From Eubacteriales bacterium (GTDB lineage: Bacteria; Bacillota; Clostridia; Lachnospirales; Lachnospiraceae), in contig JAUNJF010000008.1 of NCBI GenBank assembly GCA_030533405.1, positions 39,978 through 103,977 of the forward strand: a DNA stretch of 64,000 bases. Reading direction: 5' to 3'. The notes under the pieces were generated by a model. It saw only the letters and a list, made by a program, of their open reading frames with translations, was not told the origin of the DNA and made no database searches. Both the position numbers and the translations under genes were made by a program. Numbering within the stretch: position 1 is the first letter of the stretch; every line of letters begins with the position of its first letter. Shown one piece after another: positions 1-8,444 of the stretch.

Positions 1-210
1 AAGGGTGGCTATTTTTCGGCTCTGTTTCGTATGACAAGCGTTCTAAATTTTAACAATTGCAGAACAGGGTATTATAACGGGGAGGATATTGTGCAGTTTA
101 TCATTAAACCAGATGCTTTTGCATGGTTCATGGACTCGGCTGGTGCCCTTTGTATTGCAAGCCTTCTTCTTTTTATCACTTACCGTATATTTAGAAAGAA
201 AAATCTGTAA
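1..210 (+). CDS. ABC-2 type permease, C-terminal fragment (cut by window edge)
   Basis: An open frame runs from base 1 to a TAA at 208-210 and codes for the last 69 residues of a protein. The tail has one hydrophobic stretch (ALCIASLLLFITYRIF) followed by a basic end (RKKNL), as expected for the last membrane helix and cytoplasmic tail of a transporter permease. The next gene starts 16 bases downstream and is itself an ABC-2-like permease, so this is most likely a sister permease of the same exporter. The 5' part lies outside the window, so the family call rests on context. Confidence 0.55.
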   Translation, partial: KGGYFSALFRMTSVLNFNNCRTGYYNGEDIVQFIIKPDAFAWFMDSAGALCIASLLLFITYRIFRKKNL

Positions 211-226
211 GATAGGAGGCAGTATT

Positions 227-1015
227 ATGAAAAATATAATGAAAATGACAATCTATGAATTTTTCAAAAAATCACTGAGTCGAACGATTTACATATGTGC
301 CTTTGTGAGCTTGTGTTTGATATTATTAGTAAATCACTATTTTGAACCAGACCAGACATTTCTTGATATTTTGGCTGGAACAGATGATGGAACCTTTATT
401 GTGACGTCTATGATTGTATCGGTTGCCGTTATGTGTGTTATTGTCGCGCAAATGTGTGGTTCGGATTTTCAGGATAAAACCATTCATTATGATTTGATGT
501 TTGGGCATTCTAGAAAACAGGTATATTTTGGAAGAGTATTTGCAGGTATGCTTGTGGGTACAATTGGAACTACTGTTATGATTGTTGTACCATTTATATT
601 GGCATGTTTCTTATATAAAATCGACGCTGGCATTCTTTGGAGTGGCATTTTGGTTCGAGCAATCTTATTGATGATAATTATAATTCGTATGGCTTGTGAA
701 CTGATATTGATTATTTTTTTACTAAAGAATGTACAAATGGCTGGCATTATTTATATAGGAATGCTTGGTGGAATCTCATATATGTGCAATACCATCGGTG
801 ATGTGAATGCATATATGTTTGGTATTACCAATATAGAGGAAGTATTAACGATTGTTAATTGGAGTACCTACACGCTTCATGGTAAAACGGTAAATGTTAT
901 GCAGTATATGCCAGCTGCAGACATGATATTTCACACACTTGTTGTGAATATCGTGCTTGGTGGAATCTGTATTATGCTTGGATATTTTGTATTTTGTAAA
1001 GATGATTTGAGATAA
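227..1015 (+). CDS. ABC-2 type transporter permease subunit
   Basis: The 262-residue product has about six hydrophobic helices, with a short cytoplasmic N-terminus (MKNIMKMTIYEFFKKSLSR) typical of ABC-2 permeases that move peptides, lipids or drugs. I chose ATG 227 because AGGAGG lies just upstream (about 215-219) and the residues before it look non-coding; a longer TTG-started frame from 89 overlaps the previous gene. It probably pairs with the permease ending at 210 and with an ATPase gene left of the window. The S41 protease follows after 13 bases, so they are likely co-transcribed. Substrate unknown. Confidence 0.75.
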   Translation: MKNIMKMTIYEFFKKSLSRTIYICAFVSLCLILLVNHYFEPDQTFLDILAGTDDGTFIVTSMIVSVAVMCVIVAQMCGSDFQDKTIHYDLMFGHSRKQVYFGRVFAGMLVGTIGTTVMIVVPFILACFLYKIDAGILWSGILVRAILLMIIIIRMACELILIIFLLKNVQMAGIIYIGMLGGISYMCNTIGDVNAYMFGITNIEEVLTIVNWSTYTLHGKTVNVMQYMPAADMIFHTLVVNIVLGGICIMLGYFVFCKDDLR

Positions 1016-1028
1016 GGAGAGCAGACGG

Positions 1029-2660
1029 ATGGATTATTATGATAAGATGTTATTAGTATTATGTATGATCAGTGCGATTGGTTTATTCGTCGTTGCGCAT
1101 ATGGAGAAACATGTGAAAACAAGATGGATTCGCATCGCATATATGATTCCAGGACTTGTTGTTTGGATTTTGGGTGGTATAACTGGTTTTGAAAAGGATA
1201 TGGCACCAGCATACATCGGTGGCGTATTGTGTGTTGCAGGCTTTTTATTGGAAAAGGAACGATTTAGAAAAGCACTTTGCGTGTGCCTTGGCTGTTGTGT
1301 CGTTGCAGCTTTGATTTTTTGCAAGGTAGATGCTGGTTATCGTTGTCCTGATTTTGTGGCAGAATTTGAAGAAGGCTTTGAACAGCTAAAGAATAGATAT
1401 TGTTTGACAGCGCACAAAGGGATTGATTTTGATGACTTGTATGCTCGTTATTATCCAAGGTTTGTCGAGGCGAATAAGGAGCATAGTAAAGAAAAAAACT
1501 TTATTGCCTGGCATGAAATGTTATGTGAATTTCATGATGGTCATACATATTATATGACAGATGAGGATATCGTTAAGGAAGCTGCAAACACGATGTTTGG
1601 ATCGGATTTTGGATTTTCCATGGTTACCCTCTCAGATGGAAGAAATGTTGCGGTCAATGTTGAATCTGGGTCTGCGGCAGAACAGGCAGGTATTACGCTT
1701 GGAACTGAGATTCTGTCTTTGAATGGTAAGTCGGTGGAGAAATGCAAAAATGATGTAAAATATTATGAACGTGTGAATCCAGATCTTGATAATGAGCGTT
1801 TTTACAGTACCATTTATGCAGCTGGACAAAATGGGAATCAATTGGAGGTAACATTCATTGATGAGACTGGAAAAGAACAGTCTGTTTCATTAAAGCGTTT
1901 GGGATTCTATCAAGAACGTTTGAAGGAAACGCTTGAGATTGTGAACGGGGGCTATGATAGTGGAACGTTAACATTTACAGAAATTGATGATAAGACCGTT
2001 TTATATCGAATAAAAGAAATGGTATATGATACAGAGTCTGCACATAGCGGAGATTATGGGGGATTGGAATCCGAACTAAGACAAGGCTTGATGGAATACA
2101 AGAATAAAGGGTATACCAGGTTGATTTTGGATGTGCGAGGAAATAATGGTGGGTCGCCATTTATGATTATCACAATTGCAAAGCTTTTGGCTGAGCAGGG
2201 AGAACATTTTTACGTGAATTCTGGTGTAATTGATGAGCAGACTGGCTTACACAAAATTGATGAAAAAACAGGAAAGTATCTGATTGGTGAAAAGGAATCT
2301 TATCAGGGAGAAGACTTGTGGGGACACGGTGATATCATCTTATTGGTCAATGGTGAGTGCATCAGTGCAGGTGACCATTTTACAAATATGATGTATGGAC
2401 AGGACAATGTTAAAATAATGGGATTTACGAAGTCAAATGGTTCGGGTCAGGCTGTTTCAGGTATTTTATTAAATAGTGGTGTAATTAGCTTTTCTCAAAT
2501 TCCAGTTTTGGATGAGAATGGCGACATTTATATTGATCCTGGTGTGAATCGAAAAGCTGGTGTTCATATTGATGAGCTGGTAGGAATTGATGAAGAAGCA
2601 CTGCATGTGTTATTTGAAGAAAAGGGAGATTATTTACTTCAAAAGGCATGCGAGCAGTAA
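1029..2660 (+). CDS. Membrane-anchored S41 (C-terminal processing peptidase-like) protease
   Basis: The 543-residue product begins with three to four hydrophobic helices (about residues 5-105), then an extracytoplasmic region with a PDZ-like segment (about 185-260, around SGSAAEQAGITLGTEILSLNG), then an S41 core. The core contains LILDVRGNNGG and the nucleophile region VNGECISAGDHF. In Ctp proteases a Lys lies 25 residues after the catalytic Ser inside a GKG motif. Here that position falls in SNGSGQ, and the nearest Lys is at +22. The enzyme may therefore use another base, as tricorn-like S41 members do, or be altered. It lies 13 bases after the ABC permease, and a terminator follows. Confidence 0.8.
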   Translation: MDYYDKMLLVLCMISAIGLFVVAHMEKHVKTRWIRIAYMIPGLVVWILGGITGFEKDMAPAYIGGVLCVAGFLLEKERFRKALCVCLGCCVVAALIFCKVDAGYRCPDFVAEFEEGFEQLKNRYCLTAHKGIDFDDLYARYYPRFVEANKEHSKEKNFIAWHEMLCEFHDGHTYYMTDEDIVKEAANTMFGSDFGFSMVTLSDGRNVAVNVESGSAAEQAGITLGTEILSLNGKSVEKCKNDVKYYERVNPDLDNERFYSTIYAAGQNGNQLEVTFIDETGKEQSVSLKRLGFYQERLKETLEIVNGGYDSGTLTFTEIDDKTVLYRIKEMVYDTESAHSGDYGGLESELRQGLMEYKNKGYTRLILDVRGNNGGSPFMIITIAKLLAEQGEHFYVNSGVIDEQTGLHKIDEKTGKYLIGEKESYQGEDLWGHGDIILLVNGECISAGDHFTNMMYGQDNVKIMGFTKSNGSGQAVSGILLNSGVISFSQIPVLDENGDIYIDPGVNRKAGVHIDELVGIDEEALHVLFEEKGDYLLQKACEQ

Positions 2661-2689
2661 TATGGATAGGCAGTACTTTAAGTATGAAA

Positions 2690-2727
2690 AGGCAGTACAT
2701 TTTTATGGAAATGATACTGCTTTTTTT
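2690..2727 (+). terminator. Rho-independent terminator after S41 protease gene
   Basis: GCAGTA (2692-2697) pairs with TACTGC (2715-2720), followed by seven T residues. It closes the ABC permease/S41 operon. Confidence 0.75.
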
Positions 2728-2784
2728 GTATAATCATTTATAGCAAAGAATTAAGAGCAGAGTTCTTTAAAATAAGGAGAAATA

Positions 2785-4275
2785 ATGAATAGTTTTGTTA
2801 AAGCTTTATATGATGAAATGGCGAACTTAAATGAAGACGAACGTAAACGAGCTGATAAAGCAGTTTTGAGCGGATTGTTATCGGGTTCAGTGATTATTGG
2901 TGCGTTTTTTATTTACATTGTATTTTGTATTTTGTCATCTGATGATTTTGTATTTTATGTTCCATATTTTATGAAGGATACACAAAGTGCGCTTGGTATA
3001 TTGGAAGGCTGTTATCGCGTTGGACAGTTTAAGATTCTTTTAGTCATTTTCGGAAACGTTATTTATTTGGGTACTGCTTTGATTGTCATTTGCGCCTATC
3101 GAAAGAAGCTTAAAGATAATGAAAATGAATTTTTCGAAAAATATGAGTATAAGGTGATACAGTTTCGACAGGCTTTAGAGGCCGCTTTAACATCGTCCGA
3201 GAATGACGATAACATAATGGATTTCCCTAAGCTTGAAGATTACATTCCAGAGGTTGAAATTCGTGTGACGGAAAGGTTACGAAATGGAAAAAGTATTATT
3301 ATTTTAATATTTATTATTTGCTTCTTTATCGTAGCTTTCTTTGATAATTGGATTTATACAGACGGAAAAAACCAGGATAATCTGACCAAGCTAAAGTATG
3401 AAATGGAATGCATTCAAACTAATCATTTACAAACAGAGGAAGTCTATTTATCTCCGTCTGATAAACCGATGGAGAAGTTTTATGATTATGCAAATGTTGA
3501 ACGATTCATGAAGGCGTACAAAATTGAAGGTTATGGAAAGTTACGTGGAGAAGTACTTGTTCCGAATTATTTAAATTTTGAGATTGATAAAGAACATTTG
3601 TATAAGCACGCTGTATTTACAGAGGACAATGAAGCGGATGCAGCGTTATATCGCGTTACGGTGACACCATATTCGAATTTGGTAATAGCGATTGAAACCT
3701 TGCCACCGAAACTGTTAGAGGGACTTACATTTGAATTTCCAGAATCCTTTCCTGTTAAGGGATATAACAGATATAAAGTGGATATTAATCACAATGGATG
3801 GACACAAAATGTAACACATGCAGAATTCGAAAATGGTACTGTTCTCGATTTTTCATGGGAGGGTCCACGTGCCTTGGGTAAACAGTGTGGCCATCAGAGT
3901 AATATTTTGTCATTTAATAATCCGTATTCGGAGGCAGAATGGAATTTGAGAGCAGTTGTCAGCCAGCCATATTATGATGGCATGATAGAAGATATGAAAT
4001 GTTTGAAAAAAGACGATTTTATCAATTTGCCTAAGAATGTCTTGCCGTATAATGATGGTTATTTTGATATTACGGAAACAGAGAATACATTTCGTGTTAT
4101 CATGGAAGGACAGACTTCAAAGTATCATGGTTATACCCTGATTTTAGTTGATCGTGAGACAAAGCAGGAGGGCGTCTTTTTTTACTATGATGACGACGAG
4201 GAGGATCAAGACAGAGAGCGAGAGATTATCGACAGTATTCAACTTGTAAAGGAAGAGAAAGAAAAAAATAATTGA
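2785..4275 (+). CDS. Membrane protein of unknown function (three predicted helices)
   Basis: The 496-residue product is not one I recognise. It has an acidic/basic cytoplasmic N-terminus, two hydrophobic helices near residues 30-50 and 90-110, a charged stretch of about 60 residues, a third helix near 172-192 (IIILIFIICFFIVAFF), and then a long polar domain of about 300 residues with no obvious motif. The end is highly acidic (DDDEEDQDREREI). The start has a clear AAGGAG upstream (2774-2779). It is monocistronic by position, between a terminator and a region of broken genes. The large C-terminal domain is probably outside the membrane, but no catalytic motif supports a role. Confidence 0.6.
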   Translation: MNSFVKALYDEMANLNEDERKRADKAVLSGLLSGSVIIGAFFIYIVFCILSSDDFVFYVPYFMKDTQSALGILEGCYRVGQFKILLVIFGNVIYLGTALIVICAYRKKLKDNENEFFEKYEYKVIQFRQALEAALTSSENDDNIMDFPKLEDYIPEVEIRVTERLRNGKSIIILIFIICFFIVAFFDNWIYTDGKNQDNLTKLKYEMECIQTNHLQTEEVYLSPSDKPMEKFYDYANVERFMKAYKIEGYGKLRGEVLVPNYLNFEIDKEHLYKHAVFTEDNEADAALYRVTVTPYSNLVIAIETLPPKLLEGLTFEFPESFPVKGYNRYKVDINHNGWTQNVTHAEFENGTVLDFSWEGPRALGKQCGHQSNILSFNNPYSEAEWNLRAVVSQPYYDGMIEDMKCLKKDDFINLPKNVLPYNDGYFDITETENTFRVIMEGQTSKYHGYTLILVDRETKQEGVFFYYDDDEEDQDREREIIDSIQLVKEEKEKNN

Positions 4276-4305
4276 CAACATTCGGAGACAATGGTAATGT
4301 TGTCA
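4273..4305 (+). repeat. Perfect 10-bp inverted repeat overlapping a stop codon
   Basis: TGACAACATT (4273-4282) is an exact inverted complement of AATGTTGTCA (4296-4305), with a 13-base loop. The left arm includes the TGA stop of the preceding membrane-protein gene. No T-run follows, so a normal intrinsic terminator is unlikely; it could be an mRNA-end stabiliser or a protein site. Confidence 0.55.
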
Positions 4306-4329
4306 GAAAATAACCTAAGGAGAATTGAA

Positions 4330-4389
4330 ATGATATACAATTTACGTTCCGAACTACATCATGATGTCGATTGTAACAGACATATTTGA
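4330..4389 (+). pseudogene. Short open frame with good RBS, probable N-terminal gene remnant
   Basis: ATG 4330 is preceded by AAGGAG at the right distance and opens a 19-codon frame (MIYNLRSELHHDVDCNRHI) ending in TGA. The RBS/start pair looks like the real beginning of a gene whose body is gone. It lies just before a hairpin-rich block and a 5'-truncated acetyltransferase, so it may be the displaced start of a disrupted gene. A real micropeptide cannot be excluded. Confidence 0.3.
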
Positions 4390-4458
4390 CTTTAGACACT
4401 GCAGGCTATGCACTGGATAAAGTCAGATAGGTCTTTTTGAACATCATCTAGTGCAGAT

Positions 4459-4932
4459 TTGAAATGTAAATGTTATATTTATTTTATATCAAATAATAGC
4501 ACTAGACGATTTATTAATTGTCTGGTGTTTTTTTATCTCGTTGGAGAAGACTCCCACTTCTATAAGTGGCGAGTAAAGAAAGAAAACAGGGAGATAGACA
4601 GATATCAAAAATATATAGTCGCAGAATGTGACGGACAAGTTGTCGGATGTGAATGGTTAGAAGATATCAACGATGAAAATGCAGATTGTGAAGTGATTGC
4701 ATTATATGTTCGATGCAAAAGCAGAGGAAACGGAATTGGAAAAGCATTACTTCAACATGCTATGGAACAATTTAAAAACAATGGAAAAAACAGTATGATT
4801 ATATGGTGCTTGAAGGATAATATAGAAGCTCGAAAATTTTATGAGAAAATGGGAGGAAAAGAATTAGCCTTCGGTACGCATAGATGGGGCGAAAAAGATT
4901 ACGATATGATTGCTTATCGGTATGTTTTGTAG
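4459..4932 (+). CDS. GNAT-family N-acetyltransferase, 5' end replaced (possible pseudogene)
   Basis: From about codon 40 the frame reads as a GNAT acetyltransferase: beta strands around YIVAECDGQVVGCEWL, strand 4 around CEVIALYV, the acetyl-CoA loop RGNGIGKALLQHAM (a variant of the R/Q-x-x-G-x-G/A loop), and the terminal NIEARKFYEKMGG helix. The first 30-40 codons show no GNAT N-terminal motif, contain an intrinsic terminator (4500-4534) and a hairpin (4551-4573), and have no RBS before the ATG at 4459. The gene looks 5'-truncated and fused to unrelated sequence. The acceptor-binding N-terminal region is missing, so activity is doubtful. Confidence 0.55.
   Translation: MKCKCYIYFISNNSTRRFINCLVFFYLVGEDSHFYKWRVKKENREIDRYQKYIVAECDGQVVGCEWLEDINDENADCEVIALYVRCKSRGNGIGKALLQHAMEQFKNNGKNSMIIWCLKDNIEARKFYEKMGGKELAFGTHRWGEKDYDMIAYRYVL
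4500..4534 (+). terminator. Intrinsic terminator inside the apparent acetyltransferase frame
   Basis: CACTAGAC (4500-4507) pairs with GTCTGGTG (4520-4527) with one G-T pair, followed by seven T residues. It lies inside the open frame of the downstream GNAT sequence. This argues that the first part of that frame is not coding and that a foreign or rearranged segment joins here. Confidence 0.6.
4551..4573 (+). repeat. Compact hairpin near the acetyltransferase junction
   Basis: CCACTT (4554-4559) and AAGTGG (4564-4569) form a perfect stem around CTAT, extended by CTC/GAG with one bulged base. Small hairpins of this kind occur at IS200/IS605-type ends; here it may mark the edge of the segment that replaced the 5' end of the GNAT gene. 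Confidence 0.4.
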
Positions 4933-4981
4933 TTTAGATAAATTCCATTTTGCAAAATATTGATTTAGGAGGTGCAAATAC

Positions 4982-5152
4982 ATGATAGCAGATATGCATG
5001 TACATACAGAATTTTCATGTGATTCAGAGGCAGATATGGTAAAATATATGGAGTTAGGTTTGGAGAAACAACTCGATGTCATCTGCTTTACAGATCATGT
5101 GGATTTGAATAAAGATGATTATGGATACAACTATTATAATGAAACCGCATAG
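4982..5152 (+). pseudogene. Truncated PHP-family (histidinol-phosphatase-like) gene
   Basis: ATG 4982 follows GGAGGTG and opens a 56-codon frame beginning MIADMHVHTEFSCDSEAD and continuing to VICFTDHVDL. The HVHTEFS metal-binding motif and the FTDH motif are the first two signatures of PHP-domain phosphatases such as HisK/HisJ. The normal protein is about 250-280 residues, but this one stops after 56, so it is an N-terminal remnant. The RBS and start are intact, so the loss affected only the 3' part. It sits between the truncated GNAT gene and the intact HIT gene. Confidence 0.7.
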
Positions 5153-5216
5153 CAGGAAATCCATGTAAGGTGATCCGTAAGATAACAGATGAAGATAGAT
5201 TAGAGAGGTAGAAGAA

Positions 5217-5624
5217 ATGAATTGTGTATTTTGTCATAAGGAACAACTCGTAACCGATATTGTATATGAAGATGAATTGGTGATGGCATTTATGGATATG
5301 GATCCAATCAACGAGGGCCATGTATTGCTAGTGCCAAAAGCACATTATTTAGATGTGGATGAGATGCCAGATGCGTTATTGTCTCATTTAATGCTTATTT
5401 CAAAACGAATTGTAGTCGCGTTGAAGAACATCTACCATGCAGATGGGTATAGCATCATGCAAAATGGTGGTATGTTTAACGATGTTGGTCATTATCATTT
5501 ACACATTTTCCCTAGATATGATCAAGACGGATTTGGATGGACCTTTGGTGATACCCCTAAGGCTGTGAATTCTGAGATTGCAAGTGTAATTCGAGAGGAA
5601 ATCAAGCATGCAATGGAGCAATAA
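5217..5624 (+). CDS. HIT family nucleotide-binding hydrolase
   Basis: The 135-residue product begins MNCVFCHKE with the CxxC pair common in HIT proteins and carries the histidine triad as HYHLHIFPRY (about residues 91-100). HIT proteins hydrolyse or transfer nucleotides on phosphoramidate, dinucleoside polyphosphate or AMP-conjugate substrates. The length is full for the family (110-145). The start is set by the MNCxFC family N-terminus and AGAGG upstream. It is the only intact gene among several fragments, so it may be a survivor of a larger rearranged locus. Exact substrate unknown. Confidence 0.85.
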   Translation: MNCVFCHKEQLVTDIVYEDELVMAFMDMDPINEGHVLLVPKAHYLDVDEMPDALLSHLMLISKRIVVALKNIYHADGYSIMQNGGMFNDVGHYHLHIFPRYDQDGFGWTFGDTPKAVNSEIASVIREEIKHAMEQ

Positions 5625-5653
5625 GAACGAATAGAGGATAGAAGGATTAAAGG

Positions 5654-5770
5654 ATGCATAACAGAAAACTATTAATACTAGAGCCTTTTGGCGAACGCAG
5701 CTTAGATAAAATAAAAAATGCAATGGATGATGCATTCATTTCTAATTTGGTTTTAATAAAAAATGAATAA
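5654..5770 (+). pseudogene. N-terminal remnant, possibly of a D-2-hydroxyacid dehydrogenase
   Basis: A 38-codon frame begins MHNRKLLILEPFGERSLDKI, which resembles the first beta-alpha unit of phosphoglycerate-dehydrogenase-like enzymes, and then ends at TAA. The expected catalytic and NAD-binding parts are absent. It has an AAGGATG-type start context and follows the HIT gene by 29 bases. The family call rests on a short stretch and is weak; the truncated character is clearer than the identity. Confidence 0.35.
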
Positions 5771-5788
5771 TGTCATTAAATAATTCCA

Positions 5789-6787
5789 TCAAATAGCGTA
5801 ATCTAAAAACTTCTCAGCAGTGAGAGAAAGTGTGTTTTCCTTATATAAAAATCCAACACTTCTCGCAGGAATTGTGTAATCAATTGGAATCTCGATAACT
5901 TGTCCACTTTCAATATAATTTGACACAAATTCTCGTACAACACAGGCAACGCCCATTCCGATGGCTGCGAAATCGATTAACAAATCCATATTGTTAATTT
6001 CTAAAAGCTGGCTTGGCTGAATATGGTGCTCGTTAAAATACTGATCAATATAAATGCGAGATATATTTTCTTTATCAAGTAGCATAAGATTGGCTTTTTC
6101 TAAAATTTCTTTTTCAGATAGAGAAGGAATATTGCTAGGAGCAGATTCTGTATTGGAAAACATAAAAAGCCCGGTCATAGTCGGCAAAGATAGATCTTCT
6201 TCATCCGCGTTTACATTTATATCCTTTGAAAGATTGGTTTCACGAAGCGCTAAGTTATCAAGATAGGTTTGTGTTGTAACAAAGGTATCGTGTATGGAAC
6301 GAAGTGGAGTATAGTGATAGCCTTTTTGAAAATCGGTATCACATACTAAACCAATATCAATCTTGTCCTGCTTTAATAATTCAATTGTTTCGAAGGTTGG
6401 ATTACATTCGATGGATACCTTAATATGAGGATTAGCATCGATGAAATCTTGTAAATATGGTAAAAGAATGTGCTTACAAAGAGAGGTGGATACGCCGATT
6501 CGTAGCTGCCCCATACCGAAATGTGAGATTCTGTAAAGATCCTGCTCGGCTGCATCTATGGCAGCAAATGCAGTTTGCAGATGCTGGTACAGGGTTTGAC
6601 CTTCTTCTGTAAGCTTTACGCCTTTTTTACTTCTAATAAAGAGTTGATGATTAAGGGATTGTTCAAGACGGGTAATAGATTTGGATACAGCAGGCTGACT
6701 AATGTATAATGCATCCGCAGCTTTACTGATATTTCCACATTTGGCAACCTCATAAAAAATATGATAACTGTTAAGATTTTGTTCCAT
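5789..6787 (-). CDS. LysR-type transcriptional regulator, divergent from leuC
   Basis: The product is about 332 residues from the ATG at 6787 (MEQNLNSYHIFYEVAKCGN), which has GAGGTT upstream on the minus strand. The longer frame to 6856 would add 23 residues unlike any LysR N-terminus. Residues 1-60 form the winged-helix domain (NISKAADALYISQPAVSKSI). The rest is a periplasmic-binding-protein-like effector domain, with an acidic, low-complexity insertion near residues 185-215. LysR regulators usually control the divergent neighbour, so the leucine/valine/serine genes starting at 7142 are the expected target. The effector may be a branched-chain pathway intermediate, but nothing in the sequence proves it. 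Confidence 0.85.
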   Translation of the reverse strand: MEQNLNSYHIFYEVAKCGNISKAADALYISQPAVSKSITRLEQSLNHQLFIRSKKGVKLTEEGQTLYQHLQTAFAAIDAAEQDLYRISHFGMGQLRIGVSTSLCKHILLPYLQDFIDANPHIKVSIECNPTFETIELLKQDKIDIGLVCDTDFQKGYHYTPLRSIHDTFVTTQTYLDNLALRETNLSKDINVNADEEDLSLPTMTGLFMFSNTESAPSNIPSLSEKEILEKANLMLLDKENISRIYIDQYFNEHHIQPSQLLEINNMDLLIDFAAIGMGVACVVREFVSNYIESGQVIEIPIDYTIPARSVGFLYKENTLSLTAEKFLDYAI

Positions 6788-6963
6788 AGATAACCTCATT
6801 TCATGATTTATAGTGAAACCGATATAAGCAATCATCGGTTTCTGAATATACAGCAAAGCGGAATGTAAAGAATCCAGTTTACATCTTTAATTGGTAAATA
6901 ATGTATATTTTAAAATTTAAGATGGTTTTATTATAACAGAAGGGACGAAGATGTCAATTAAGT

Positions 6964-7017
6964 ATAACTTTTGGTTATGATAACCATTCGATAATTCTAT
7001 TAGCATTTCTGAATGGT
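6964..7017. promoter_or_regulatory. Candidate LysR operator region: overlapping palindromes in the regulator-leuC gap
   Basis: ATAACttttgGTTAT (6964-6978) fits the LysR T-N11-A dyad. It overlaps a second perfect palindrome GGTTATgATAACC (6973-6985). A wider inverted repeat follows (ACCATTC 6983-6989 and GAATGGT 7011-7017). The rest of the 354-base gap (6788-7141) holds AT-rich sequence and the leuC RBS; I saw no T-box or leucine-codon leader peptide. Confidence 0.5.
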
Positions 7018-7141
7018 TTATGTTAATATGGAGCATGAGTAATTATAAGTCGGAAATTCAAAGATATTGTTAATTGATTTGTTAAATGAACAATATGTTG
7101 TACGTTTCAGACAAAAAAGATAAAAAAAGGAGAGATGTGTT

Positions 7142-8401
7142 ATGGGAATGACAATGACGCAGAAGATCTTAGCTGCACACGCTGGTTTAGAATCCGTGGA
7201 AGCTGGACAATTAATTGAGGCAAACTTAGACTTAGTATTAGGTAATGATGTAACAACACCAGTTGCAATTCATGAGATGGATAAGTTTAATACGGATAAG
7301 GTATTTGACAAGGACAAGATTGCAATGGTTATGGATCATTTTACACCAAACAAGGATATTAAGAGTGCTGAGCATTGTAAATGTGTAAGAGAGTATGCAT
7401 GTGCTCAGAACATTACTAACTTTTTCGATGTTGGTGAGATGGGTATTGAGCATGCATTACTTCCTGAAAAAGGATTGATTGTTGCTGGTGAGGCTTGCAT
7501 CGGTGCGGATTCTCATACATGTACATATGGTGCACTTGGTGCATTTTCAACAGGTGTTGGTTCAACAGATATGGCTGCAGGTATGGCAACAGGTAAGGCT
7601 TGGTTCAAGGTTCCATCTGCAATCAAGTTTGTGCTTACAGGTAAGCCAGGTAAATGGGTAAGTGGTAAGGACGTAATTCTTCATATCATTGGTATGATCG
7701 GAGTGGATGGAGCACTTTATAAGTCAATGGAGTTTGTTGGTGATGGTATCGCTCATTTATCAATGGATGATCGTTTTGCTATGGCTAATATGGCTATCGA
7801 AGCTGGTGCTAAGAACGGTATCTTCCCAGTTGATGAGAATACAATTGCCTATATGAAAGAGCATTCAACAAAGGAATATACAGTATACGAAGCAGATGAG
7901 GATGCAGTATACGATGAGACATATACCATTGACTTAAGTAAGCTTGAGCCAACAGTTGCATTCCCTCATTTACCAGAAAATACTAAGCCAATGAGTGAAG
8001 TTCCTGAGATTCAGATTGATCAGGTTGTTATTGGTTCATGTACAAATGGTCGTATCGAGGACTTAAGAGTAGCTGCTGAGATTATGAAGGGCAAGAAGGT
8101 TGCTAAGGGACTTCGTGTTATTGTAATTCCTGCAACACAGGCGATTTATTTACAGGCTATGGAAGAAGGTTTATTAAAGATCTTTATTGAAGCAGGTGCG
8201 GTTGTTTCTACACCAACCTGTGGTCCATGTTTAGGTGGTCATATGGGTATTCTTGCAGCAGGTGAGAAGGCAGTGGCAACAACAAACCGTAACTTTGTAG
8301 GACGTATGGGTCATGTTGATTCAGAGATTTATCTTGCTTCTCCAGCAGTTGCAGCTGCATCTGCACTTGCAGGTAAGATTGCTTGTCCTTGTCAGTTGTA
8401 A
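7142..8401 (+). CDS. leuC: 3-isopropylmalate dehydratase large subunit
   Basis: LeuC (419 residues) forms the [4Fe-4S]-bearing large subunit that, with LeuD, isomerises 2- to 3-isopropylmalate in leucine synthesis. The start matches homologous short-form LeuC ([15 protein letters not shown]), with AAGGAG upstream. Iron-sulfur ligands are visible: Cys in VIGSCTNGR (about residue 300) and the pair in [11 protein letters not shown] (about 358-361). The [21 protein letters not shown] segment of the aconitase superfamily is present. leuD starts 43 bases downstream. leuA is not in the window, so the first committed step is encoded elsewhere. Confidence 0.95.
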   Translation: MGMTMTQKILAAHAGLESVEAGQLIEANLDLVLGNDVTTPVAIHEMDKFNTDKVFDKDKIAMVMDHFTPNKDIKSAEHCKCVREYACAQNITNFFDVGEMGIEHALLPEKGLIVAGEACIGADSHTCTYGALGAFSTGVGSTDMAAGMATGKAWFKVPSAIKFVLTGKPGKWVSGKDVILHIIGMIGVDGALYKSMEFVGDGIAHLSMDDRFAMANMAIEAGAKNGIFPVDENTIAYMKEHSTKEYTVYEADEDAVYDETYTIDLSKLEPTVAFPHLPENTKPMSEVPEIQIDQVVIGSCTNGRIEDLRVAAEIMKGKKVAKGLRVIVIPATQAIYLQAMEEGLLKIFIEAGAVVSTPTCGPCLGGHMGILAAGEKAVATTNRNFVGRMGHVDSEIYLASPAVAAASALAGKIACPCQL

Positions 8402-8444
8402 TCGAAGTAAATTTGAAATTATAGAATTTAAGGAGGATGCTTAT

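Noticed and set aside
6788-7141. T-box or leucine leader peptide before leuC
   Set aside because: No T-box consensus, no leucine-rich short frame and no terminator/antiterminator pair could be seen.
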